A stretch of 22,490 bases of DNA from Hyphomicrobiales bacterium. GTDB taxonomy: Bacteria > Pseudomonadota > Alphaproteobacteria > Rhizobiales > JAJFHC01. The notes under the pieces were generated by a model. It did not search any database. It was not told the origin of the DNA and saw only the letters and a list, made by a program, of their open reading frames with translations. Both the position numbers and the translations under genes were made by a program. Below, piece by piece: positions 1 to 6,722 of the stretch (positions within the stretch are counted from its first letter, which is position 1; every line of letters begins with the position of its first letter). Where the stretch lies: positions 1-22,490 of the forward strand of contig JAJFHC010000263.1 of assembly GCA_021775835.1 (NCBI GenBank), in the 5' to 3' direction.

Positions 1-139
1 AGGCGAACGTAACGCCAATTGCCTGATCGTAAAACAACCAGTCTGCGAGAACGACGAGAACGACAGCTGCAAATATCTGGATCTGCAAACGATTAGGGCG
101 CGAAACCCGGGTGTCGGAACGACTGACGGCATGAGTCAT
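1..139 (-). CDS. N-terminal fragment of a membrane protein (possibly DUF4173/DUF4153-like), runs off the left edge
   Basis: Reading leftwards from an ATG at 137-139, an open frame continues without a stop to the window edge (46 codons). The first 17 or so residues are polar and basic (MTHAVSRSDTRVSRPNR). A hydrophobic segment then begins (IFAAVVLVVLADWLFYDQ), which looks like a first transmembrane helix after a short cytoplasmic tail. The 'ADWLFYDQAIGVTFA' stretch resembles the opening helix of DUF4173/DUF4153 multi-spanning proteins; that match is from memory and weak. There is no strong Shine-Dalgarno, only an AAGAAG about 9 nt upstream. The gene diverges from the DMT transporter at 529. 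The rest of the protein lies outside the window, so function is open. Confidence 0.5.
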   Translation of the reverse strand, partial: MTHAVSRSDTRVSRPNRLQIQIFAAVVLVVLADWLFYDQAIGVTFA

Positions 140-528
140 TGGGTGAACTTCTTTGAGGAGTGGCCAGGGGAGGGAAATGAGATAATCCGGCATTGGGATG
201 CGGGCCGTGGTCCGGGTTTTGGCACCGGAAACGGGATAATTCTGGCGCAAGGTCGGGCAAGTGGAACCGGGTCGAGCCACCAGCCATCCCTCAGAAGGGA
301 GCCTGGCAGGCGTCTTGCGCGGTTTCGGATGGAATGTTTTTTCTGCATGGCGCAAAGATGCCTTCCCGGATTGCAGACCGGGCGGATCTGGTCATGAAAT
401 TTTGTGCAACCGTGTGCAGATCCTGTGCAGACAGACCTCGATTTCGATTTGTCCGGTGCAATTGTGTTGCCGCGCGCGTCCGGGGCCGATACCGTCGCGA
501 AATAGAATTGATCAGAGACCCCCTCCCG
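140..528. other. Divergent intergenic region, 389 bp
   Basis: This stretch separates the leftward membrane protein from the rightward DMT transporter. A plus-strand frame is open from 193, but its translation is rich in Cys and Arg with no hydrophobic or conserved pattern until about 590, so I treat it as non-coding. The only structure I see is three TGTGCA hexamers at 403-408, 413-418 and 424-429, spaced 10 and 11 bp apart, i.e. one helical turn. I found no convincing paired -35/-10 boxes. Confidence 0.5.
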
Positions 529-1563
529 GTGACCGACCCGCAAGGACATATAGACCTGAAAGTTGCAGGACCAGCTGTAACGGCTGAGCATGATGCGCCG
601 CGCGTGCTTGGCCAGTCGCCAACAGTGATCGGAATTCTCTGCGTGGTTGGTGCTTCAATTGCGTTTTCGGCCAACGACATGACCGTCAAGTGGTTGTCAG
701 GAGACTATCCGCTGCATCAGATCGTCCTGGTGCGGGCCGTCGTCGCCATGCTCCTGACACTGGCCATCATTGTTCCGCTTGAGGGCGGGTGGTCGAATCT
801 GAAGACCCGCCGGCCTTTCATTCATCTTCTGCGCGGTCTGGCCGTGGTGGTCGCCAACATGACTTTTTTCGTGGGGCTCGTGACATTGCCGCTTGGAGAA
901 GCGACGGCGATCTTTTTCATGGCACCACTGTTCATCACGGCATTCTCCGTGTTGTTTCTCCGCGAAGCCGTGGGATTGCGCCGCTGGCTGGCGGTTGTCG
1001 CGGGTCTGATTGGCGTGATTGTCGTGTTGCGGCCAGGTGCAACCTTTCAGTGGGCGGCCCTGCTTCCCATGGTGGCTGCCGTCGCCTATGCCCTGCTTCA
1101 GATCATGACCCGCAAGATCGGCGTGACCGACAAGGCCTCGACAATGGCCTTCTACATCCAGTTGACATTCATCATCGTGTGCTCGGTGATCGGGCTGAGC
1201 CTGGGCGACGGCCGCTATGCCGGGGGCGGCAATGCCAATATCGAGTTTCTGACCAAGGCCTGGGTCTGGCCGCCACTTCAGGATATTGGCATCATGGCAG
1301 CACTCGGCGTTTTCAGCGCGATCGGCGGCTATCTGATCAGCCAGGGCTATCGCTTGTGCGAGGCTGCCCTGGTGGCGCCATTCGAGTATCTGACGATGCC
1401 GTTGGCCGTGTTCTGGAGCGTCCTGATCTGGAACGACTGGCCGGATCTCGTGGCCTGGATCGGGATCAGTCTGATTGCCGGCGCGGGCTTATATGTCTTC
1501 TATCGCGAGACAATTGTTGGCCGCCGAAACGTTCTCAAGGCCCCTTTGGTGCGCAGCCGCTAG
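529..1563 (+). CDS. EamA/DMT-family transporter (10 TM)
   Basis: A drug/metabolite transporter superfamily protein of about 344 residues, predicted to sit in the inner membrane and export or exchange small metabolites; the substrate cannot be read from sequence. Hydrophobic helices start at about residue 35 (IGILCVVGASIAF) and repeat in the two-fold 5+5 pattern of EamA proteins. The typical 'ANDMTVKWLSG' after TM1 and 'PLGEATAIFFMAPLFITAFSVLFLREAVG' at the end of the first repeat are present. The second repeat ends 'LVAPFEYLTMPLAVFWSVLIWNDWPD'. The start is uncertain: I prefer GTG 529 because upstream in-frame sequence looks non-coding, but GTG 604, GTG 625 or TTG 508 are possible and none has a good ribosome binding site. 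The gene converges on the PLP enzyme at 1602. Confidence 0.85.
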   Translation: MTDPQGHIDLKVAGPAVTAEHDAPRVLGQSPTVIGILCVVGASIAFSANDMTVKWLSGDYPLHQIVLVRAVVAMLLTLAIIVPLEGGWSNLKTRRPFIHLLRGLAVVVANMTFFVGLVTLPLGEATAIFFMAPLFITAFSVLFLREAVGLRRWLAVVAGLIGVIVVLRPGATFQWAALLPMVAAVAYALLQIMTRKIGVTDKASTMAFYIQLTFIIVCSVIGLSLGDGRYAGGGNANIEFLTKAWVWPPLQDIGIMAALGVFSAIGGYLISQGYRLCEAALVAPFEYLTMPLAVFWSVLIWNDWPDLVAWIGISLIAGAGLYVFYRETIVGRRNVLKAPLVRSR

Positions 1564-1566
1564 GGG
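1541..1566 (+). terminator. Weak hairpin at the end of the DMT gene
   Basis: CCCCT (1541-1545) can pair with AGGGG (1562-1566) across a 16-nt loop spanning the stop codon of the transporter, followed by TTGAATTTG. The stem is short and the T-run poor. A second small hairpin (GGCAA 1608-1612 / TTGCC 1618-1622) lies in the tail of the convergent gene. Either may help separate the convergent transcripts; neither is a textbook terminator. Confidence 0.2.
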
Positions 1567-1601
1567 TTGAATTTGCCGGTTTGACAATGTTGTATGGACG
1601 C

Positions 1602-2672
1602 TCAAGCGGCAATCGTCTTGCCCGAACGTTCACATTGAAACAGAGTCAGTAATTCGCCGTAAGCCGGCTGATAGTCCTCGCCCAGTTGCTCTAGAAACAG
1701 GTTGTCGTCGAGCTGTCCTGAATAGCGCTCGGCACAGTCATAGACCGGCAGGCAGATCAAGCCTGTGCGGTTGGACTGGAGCAGCCGCTCTCTCCAGCGT
1801 ATCGCTCCAGCGGCGACGAATCCGGTGGAAGGCCCGCTTGAGATTCCAAACAATTCACCGAGAATTCTGGCGGCGGCAAAGGCTTCGGCATTGGTCGCCG
1901 GCGTTACATCGTCAAACGCTGCGTTGTTGATGCCGTCGGGCACGAATTCCTGATTCACGCCATCGATCGGAGCCCCGACGCCGGAATCCGGACCCGGCTC
2001 CGGAGCACAGCCGTGGAACCGGCCGTTGTGCAGGTCGACGAGGTGGAGCTGTGTCGCATAGTTGCGGCGGCTGATGGCCCGCTTGAGAGACATCAATGAG
2101 TTTCCCGTTCCGATGGAGGCAAATACGTCGGTGGGAATCTGCCCGCAAGCCCTGGTCACGGTATCGAAAAAACAGTCGCCATAGCTGTTCAACGGGTCAT
2201 GGCTCCAGGACGTCTGAGCGAATTGCTTGATGTGAAAGGCGTCGATTGTCTGACAGTATTTCTCGACCGCATCCGTGCAGGCGACAAGGTTTTCAAACAT
2301 GTATATCTGGGCGTCCAGATCAAGCAGCATTTCAAGCTTCGTCTCGGACGTTGCCTGGGGACAGAAGACCACGCAGCTGAGTTTCATGTCGCGGGCAAAC
2401 GTCGCGACGGTGAGGGCCGTCGTGCCGCTGCTGTCCGTGACGAGCTGGGTTGCCGGTCCTATCCGGCCGTCGGACAGGCCGGCAATCAGGGCTTCGGAGA
2501 CAAGATGAACCTTGTGGCTTCCGGCATATTTCTGTCGTTCGTCAACGAACCAGACCGGGCACGGTGTGTCGATGGTGTGCTTGAGGGGATAGGAGACCGC
2601 CTCGATGGATTGACCAATTTTCTTGACGAGCCGGATCTTGTTCATCGTCCAGCTGTTTCTCATGTAACCCAT
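1602..2672 (-). CDS. Fold-type II PLP-dependent enzyme (cysteine synthase / threonine synthase-like)
   Basis: A 356-residue cytosolic enzyme of the tryptophan-synthase-beta fold. The pyridoxal phosphate lysine is predicted at K54 in 'KYAGSHKVHLVSEAL', the equivalent of the SxKxR motif. An asparagine/serine loop homologue follows at 80-85 (DSSGTT), and the phosphate-binding glycine loop is 'ASIGTGNSL' (185-193). This arrangement is seen in cysteine synthases, cystathionine beta-synthases, threonine dehydratases and diaminopropionate-type beta-replacement enzymes. Which reaction this protein performs is not evident, and it is divergent from classic CysK/CysM. The start is set at ATG 2670-2672 because a perfect GGAGG lies 5 nt upstream (complement at 2678-2682); a GTG at 2708 would be longer but lacks that. 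It lies downstream of the HTH-deaminase-like gene on the same strand, after a 214-bp gap carrying several palindromes. Confidence 0.8.
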   Translation of the reverse strand: MGYMRNSWTMNKIRLVKKIGQSIEAVSYPLKHTIDTPCPVWFVDERQKYAGSHKVHLVSEALIAGLSDGRIGPATQLVTDSSGTTALTVATFARDMKLSCVVFCPQATSETKLEMLLDLDAQIYMFENLVACTDAVEKYCQTIDAFHIKQFAQTSWSHDPLNSYGDCFFDTVTRACGQIPTDVFASIGTGNSLMSLKRAISRRNYATQLHLVDLHNGRFHGCAPEPGPDSGVGAPIDGVNQEFVPDGINNAAFDDVTPATNAEAFAAARILGELFGISSGPSTGFVAAGAIRWRERLLQSNRTGLICLPVYDCAERYSGQLDDNLFLEQLGEDYQPAYGELLTLFQCERSGKTIAA

Positions 2673-2677
2673 AACAT

Positions 2678-2682
2678 CCTCC
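2678..2682 (-). promoter_or_regulatory. Strong ribosome binding site deciding the PLP enzyme start
   Basis: On the minus strand GGAGG is placed 5 nt before the ATG at 2672. It supports that start over the longer GTG 2708 alternative. Confidence 0.7.
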
Positions 2683-2804
2683 GCAAGTTGGCATAGGGAC
2701 CCGATCACCCGAATCGCCGAGTGTTACCGTTCCTGACGGATACGTGGTCTGAGTGATCGGACCGGGAGAGTGGAGGCGTCCTGCGGGAGGCCTCTCTCGC
2801 CAGC

Positions 2805-2869
2805 ATTAATTCACAAAGAATTAATCTTTGCAAATTTTATTTGCGTTATGACAATTTTTTGTGACACAA
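2805..2869. repeat. Cluster of AT-rich palindromes upstream of the PLP enzyme gene
   Basis: Four inverted repeats lie within 65 bp of unusually AT-rich DNA. ATTAATTC/GAATTAAT (2805-2812 and 2818-2825) has 8-bp arms and a 5-nt spacer. CAAAGA/TCTTTG (2814-2819 and 2825-2830) overlaps the first. GCAAAT/ATTTGC (2830-2835 and 2839-2844) has a 3-nt spacer. TTGTG/CACAA (2859-2863 and 2865-2869) has a 1-nt spacer. They sit between the stop of the HTH fusion gene (2887) and the start of the PLP gene (2672). They may be regulator binding sites, a terminator for the upstream gene, or mutually exclusive leader hairpins. The pairings are directly visible; the role is inferred. Confidence 0.55.
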
Positions 2870-2886
2870 GGTCCCCGCATGACCTG

Positions 2887-4146
2887 TCAAACTACCTGAG
2901 GCGACAGGACCTTTGATGCCGTGCCTCCCAGTTCCCGGCAAAGATCGGCGAGGCTGACAAAGCATTCCGGCGCTGGCATCGAAATCGTGTTGCGCCTTCC
3001 ATCCGGCCAGGTAACTAGATTTGGCGGCGAGAACGCGGCGCCGAGAGCCGTACAGAAACCGCGGAGTTTGTCCTTGTCCAGCCTGATCTGGGCCGCCAGG
3101 GCGTCAAAGGCTGCCAGAATTTCGTCAGCATTTTCGATCCGGGAATTGCCGATGCAGGAAACGATGACACCGGCGGCTGCAGACGCGCAATTTTCACGTG
3201 CCCGTTCGGCATTTGCGGACTGGGTTCTTGCAGACAACCCATCCAGGGAAGCAACGGAATTGCCGCCGTCGCCTTCAATTTTCACCAATCCGACTAATTC
3301 CTCTTTCAGAAAGGCTTCAATGGCACTGACCCGGTCCACGTCCCTGAGCGTCGATCTTGTTTCATCACGGTGCTTGTTCAGTCGGGCGTCCTTTTCCGTA
3401 AAGGGTTTTTGTGGTGGACAAGCCAATTGCGCAATTTCCAGGCTGATCACCGGTATGCCTGGTGTCACCTCGAAATTTCGCACGCCGGCATTGAACAGGC
3501 AAAACTCCAGAACACCATGAAATCCAGGGTCGACCTGAAAGCCGTGACTCAGCACCAGTCCCAGTTTTGCGTGTTCCGTCAAGCTGCCAACCCGGCCCAC
3601 GTAATGTTGCGACAGGCGTATAGTTTCGACAGTTGCAAGGTTCACCGCGTGTCCGGGCTCCAGAATGTAGGGCGTTTCCTTTGACACTTCGAAGGGGTTG
3701 CCCCACATGTCGATGGCAAATTCTCCGATGGTTAGATCGAGCGAGGCTGGCCGGATATTGCGATCATCAAAGTCGGTGATCGAGATGGTGCCGTCACCAA
3801 TCAGATCGCGGAGTTCGAAGTCGACCAGTATTGCAGATCGCGGTCTTTGGGTTTCACCCGCCGGCGTCCGGGCGGTATCGTCATCGGGTCCCGGCAGGGC
3901 CTCGGAAGCTGGAAAGGACGACCGCAGCCAGTAGTCGGATGGCACGCCCATCAGGGTGCCAAGTTTGGCAGCCATATTGCGTGAAATGCGCTGCTTGTCG
4001 TTCAGAACATAATTGATGATCTGCCTTGAGACCCCCAGTTTTGCCGCGAGCGTTTGCTGATCCACCCCGAGGCGGGCCATTTCAACGCGCAAATGCTGAC
4101 TCGGGGTCAGGGCATCGGCATGGGGGAAGTCCAGAACACTGCTCAT
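2887..4146 (-). CDS. HigA-like helix-turn-helix fused to a dCTP-deaminase-like domain, with an unrecognised C-terminal region
   Basis: A 419-residue protein. Residues about 13-75 form an XRE/HigA-type DNA-binding domain ('QQTLAAKLGVSRQIINYVLNDKQRIS', ending 'VPSDYWLR'). Residues about 105-245 match the dCTP deaminase/dUTPase trimer fold: 'ILVDFELRDLIGDG', 'NIRPASLDLTIG', 'GRVGSLTEHAKLGLVLS', 'VDPGFHGVLEFCLFN'. In E. coli Dcd the catalytic residues are Arg115 and Glu138. By my alignment the Arg position is K194 and the Glu position is C216, with a Glu two residues earlier (E214), so deamination may be lost and the fold kept as a nucleotide sensor. Residues 270-419 contain helices and a Trp-rich tail I do not recognise. 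Start: ATG 4146 gives a clean HTH N-terminus; TTG 4185 is the alternative. No clear Shine-Dalgarno. No HigB-like toxin gene is adjacent. Confidence 0.8.
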   Translation of the reverse strand: MSSVLDFPHADALTPSQHLRVEMARLGVDQQTLAAKLGVSRQIINYVLNDKQRISRNMAAKLGTLMGVPSDYWLRSSFPASEALPGPDDDTARTPAGETQRPRSAILVDFELRDLIGDGTISITDFDDRNIRPASLDLTIGEFAIDMWGNPFEVSKETPYILEPGHAVNLATVETIRLSQHYVGRVGSLTEHAKLGLVLSHGFQVDPGFHGVLEFCLFNAGVRNFEVTPGIPVISLEIAQLACPPQKPFTEKDARLNKHRDETRSTLRDVDRVSAIEAFLKEELVGLVKIEGDGGNSVASLDGLSARTQSANAERARENCASAAAGVIVSCIGNSRIENADEILAAFDALAAQIRLDKDKLRGFCTALGAAFSPPNLVTWPDGRRNTISMPAPECFVSLADLCRELGGTASKVLSPQVV

Positions 4147-4168
4147 AGCGCGCCACGTCAATCTTTGG

Positions 4169-4185
4169 TTGCGGACTGTCCGCAA
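4169..4185. promoter_or_regulatory. 17-bp perfect palindrome, candidate autoregulatory operator
   Basis: TTGCGGAC (4169-4176) is followed by a single T and by GTCCGCAA (4178-4185), a perfect 8-bp inverted repeat. It lies 22 bp upstream of the ATG of the HTH fusion gene and just downstream of its predicted -10 element. Position, symmetry and length fit an operator for a dimeric XRE protein that represses its own gene. Binding is inferred. Confidence 0.55.
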
Positions 4186-4195
4186 ATTTATTTTG

Positions 4196-4225
4196 ACATT
4201 AGCGGGCTAGAGCGCCGAGAGTCAA
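4196..4225 (-). promoter_or_regulatory. Candidate sigma-70 promoter of the HTH fusion gene
   Basis: On the minus strand a TTGACT -35 (complement at 4220-4225) and a TAATGT -10 (complement at 4196-4201) are separated by 18 bp. Initiation near 4189 would place the palindrome at 4169-4185 across the first transcribed bases. The -35 matches 5 of 6 consensus bases; the -10 is weaker. Confidence 0.4.
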
Positions 4226-4250
4226 ACCGCTGTGGCCTTTTTGAGTCACC

Positions 4251-6494
4251 CTAGCTGAACACGTACACCGGGCTGGACCAGATCAGGTGGCCGTCTTCCT
4301 GGGTGATGCAGACATAGGCGGCGTTGTCGTGGGTGTCGACGAGGTCGATGCGGCGCTCCAGCCTTACCTGGCGATGGGGGTTGTCGTCAGGCATGCGGAA
4401 AATCCGAATGCGCCGGTTGATCCCGCCATTTTCAAAGACGATGTCATCCAGTCCGATATCGGCGATGGCGATCTTTTCCTTGATCAGGGCGGTGTCGATT
4501 TTCAGGGTACCGCCGGTCTCGTCGCTTAGCCAGGCGTCGAAGCCGCCAAGTCCCCCGGTGGTCAGCGCCGTCCACTCAAGGACGGTGTCCGACGTCTGGT
4601 CGAAGCGCTTGTCCAGATTGTAGCGGTTGATGGGAGCGACGCGCTCAAAGCTGTTGCCGGTGAGCTCTGCGTGCCCATCCCAAATGGTTTCGCGCCCGCG
4701 TCCGCGATATTCCGAACCCTCCCACACGACCCTTATCCGTTTGCCAAGGTCTTCGGCGTTGTAGGGACGAAAGGTTTCCATGGTTTCGAGCTGATTGCGG
4801 ATCTCGATACGCTCTACCGGGGCGCTGGCATGAACGTCGACCACGAAGGTTGCGGACGCATCGCCTGAGCGCACGATGTCTCCCATCATGGCTTCGCCGA
4901 CCATGCTTGAAGAGGTGTCGCCCAGATTGGGATCGTCGGCGAACAGCTCTGCCGGCGTGTCGAAACGCAGTTTAGTGTCGAGAACCATACGGCAACCGGT
5001 CGTGCCGTAATGATGACGCTTGCGCAGGGCACTCATGATGCCGGCGCGCGAGAGATCCGGCGCCAGCATGCAGGTGAGTCCGCCATAGGAGCCGAACTTG
5101 GTGGCACCGGGGTGACTGGCGCCGGGCCGGCCCTTGTGGCCGTCGGAATTCGACATGATGCCGACCCGATAGCCTTGCTCGAAGGCGTCATGGATCAGCC
5201 ATTCGAAGGTGCCCCAGGCCGAGTGGACCTCGACGGCGCGTTCCAGCCGCACATCGTGGGCCATCTTGATGTCGGCATAACGCCCGCCGATATGGGCAAA
5301 AACATTGACGTCTTCGTCCTTGAGCCTTTCAAACAGGTCTTCGGCGGAGGTGGCGTCGGTGTCGGTATCGGACAGGTCGTCGACCAGGGCATGGGAAGAA
5401 CGGTGAATCGGGCGCCCCTCATTCATGTAGAGAACATTGCGGTCGCCACCCAGGCCGGTATTGCCCGACCACTCGTAGCCCGGATAGACCACGAAGCGGC
5501 CGTCTTCGGTAAACTCCGCGGACAGTTCGTTCAGCCAGGCCCAGAATTCGTTGGTGATCTGGAAATCGTTGCCCTGGTGAACGCAAACGTCCAGGAAGGC
5601 CCGGTCGCGACCGAATTCATAAAAGTCGCGCGCCGAATTGGTGCCGATGGTTTCTTCCGACTGGCCGTGCAGATCGCCCCAGAACGGCAGCAACTTTGCG
5701 TCATTCACGATGCGCAAGGGGTTTGACCGGCAGACTGTTAGCCCATTGTCATCGACCAGCTCGATGCAGAGGTCGCCGGTTGTCTCCGGCCTGAGGTCTT
5801 CGAGGATCGTGGCAAAATTGCCGGGCTTGAATGTTACTGTCTCGGGCAGACCCGACACCGGCAAGTTGGCCTGCAGCTTGAACGTGACATCGGCCTGGTC
5901 CGTCGGGTTGCCCCAGGCGTCCTCGCCCTTGAGGCAGAGGCGGACGGGGTCGCCGAGCTGTCTCAGGGTCGGCAGGATTGCCTTGTAGCGAGACGGGCGA
6001 GCCGGGACGATGGCAATAACCGGCTGTTCGGGCAACTCGACATAGTTGTAGGTGGCAATGGCATCGACCAATACCCGGAACTCGAAGGTTTCTTCGCAGA
6101 AAGTCTGAATTCTGATGCCGGGCGATCCCTGGCGGCGGTCACCAAAACGCACGATGATCCGGTCACCTTCACGCAAAAAACCACGTACCACTTTGATATA
6201 GAGCGTCTTGTCCCACGGACGGATATTGCGCTTCATGTCGTATTCCACATGCAGCACCGCCCCGTTGGAGGCTTCCACGGTGGTATAGTTGGGACCTGCC
6301 GGATTGTCGAACTGTGGCCTACCCATATCCGAGGCGAACCGATGGACGATCTTGATTGAGCCGGTGTCATCGATGCCGAAGTGACCGGCGGTGTAAGTGA
6401 CCGTGAATTCCTGAAAGGAGCCTGCTTCAAATCGTCCTGTCGGAGAGACGGTGGCGTGGCCCATACGGTGGGGCAGATAAGTGGAATGTGGCAT
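4251..6494 (-). CDS. DUF3604 family protein (PHP-like predicted metal-dependent hydrolase)
   Basis: A 747-residue protein of the DUF3604 family. The N-terminal 260 residues are beta-rich and look like Ig-type domains ('SFQEFTVTYTAGHFGIDDTG', 'CLKGEDAWGNPTDQADVTFKL'). A PHP-like core opens with 'FWGDLHGQSEETIGT' (from about residue 271; D274, H276) and continues with 'HQGNDFQ', 'VYPGYEWSG', 'FAHIGGRYADI' and 'SNSDGHKGRPG' (D451, H453). These Asp/His clusters are the likely metal ligands. The biochemical role of DUF3604 is unknown to me. No signal peptide is evident, so it is probably cytoplasmic. ATG 6494 is chosen; an in-frame ATG at 6596 would add 34 basic residues, and neither has a clear ribosome binding site. 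The gene lies upstream of the HTH fusion gene, 104 bp away on the same strand, and diverges from the transglycosylase. Confidence 0.85.
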   Translation of the reverse strand: MPHSTYLPHRMGHATVSPTGRFEAGSFQEFTVTYTAGHFGIDDTGSIKIVHRFASDMGRPQFDNPAGPNYTTVEASNGAVLHVEYDMKRNIRPWDKTLYIKVVRGFLREGDRIIVRFGDRRQGSPGIRIQTFCEETFEFRVLVDAIATYNYVELPEQPVIAIVPARPSRYKAILPTLRQLGDPVRLCLKGEDAWGNPTDQADVTFKLQANLPVSGLPETVTFKPGNFATILEDLRPETTGDLCIELVDDNGLTVCRSNPLRIVNDAKLLPFWGDLHGQSEETIGTNSARDFYEFGRDRAFLDVCVHQGNDFQITNEFWAWLNELSAEFTEDGRFVVYPGYEWSGNTGLGGDRNVLYMNEGRPIHRSSHALVDDLSDTDTDATSAEDLFERLKDEDVNVFAHIGGRYADIKMAHDVRLERAVEVHSAWGTFEWLIHDAFEQGYRVGIMSNSDGHKGRPGASHPGATKFGSYGGLTCMLAPDLSRAGIMSALRKRHHYGTTGCRMVLDTKLRFDTPAELFADDPNLGDTSSSMVGEAMMGDIVRSGDASATFVVDVHASAPVERIEIRNQLETMETFRPYNAEDLGKRIRVVWEGSEYRGRGRETIWDGHAELTGNSFERVAPINRYNLDKRFDQTSDTVLEWTALTTGGLGGFDAWLSDETGGTLKIDTALIKEKIAIADIGLDDIVFENGGINRRIRIFRMPDDNPHRQVRLERRIDLVDTHDNAAYVCITQEDGHLIWSSPVYVFS

Positions 6495-6710
6495 CGGTTC
6501 TTGTCCATTTTTCTTCGCAGCACGGGGCGCCCGGAACAATGGGGCATTCCAGCGTTGTCCACAATCGGGAATCGAATGCAACCGCAGATCCTTCATCGGC
6601 GAGGTGGCACGATGGCTATGAATTGCACTTCATAACCGCGGCAGCACGCGGATTCTTGACTGTTGCGTCCGGTCTGGCACATTACGCCCGTGGGGCCTGA
6701 AACGAATCAC

Positions 6711-6716
6711 AAGGAG
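6711..6716 (+). promoter_or_regulatory. Ribosome binding site deciding the transglycosylase start
   Basis: AAGGAG lies 6 nt before ATG 6723. It selects this codon over the longer in-frame start at 6663 and places a proper signal peptide at the very N-terminus. Confidence 0.7.
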
Positions 6717-6722
6717 AAGTCG

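Noticed and set aside
193..528. N-terminal extension of the first DMT gene starting at ATG 193 or 394
   Set aside because: The extra residues are Cys/Arg-rich with no family similarity and look like translated intergenic DNA; the transporter fold begins after about 590.
4193..4198. Perfect TTGACA on the plus strand
   Set aside because: No -10 box at the right spacing and no plus-strand gene follows; the minus-strand promoter in the same place is the better reading.
2887..4250. HigBA toxin-antitoxin pair
   Set aside because: The HTH is HigA-like, but no HigB-size gene lies beside it and the protein is four times the length of HigA.
5010..5726. 238-codon plus-strand frame inside the DUF3604 gene
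   Set aside because: It is a by-product of the GC-rich third positions of the opposite strand; the antisense frame has all DUF3604 motifs.
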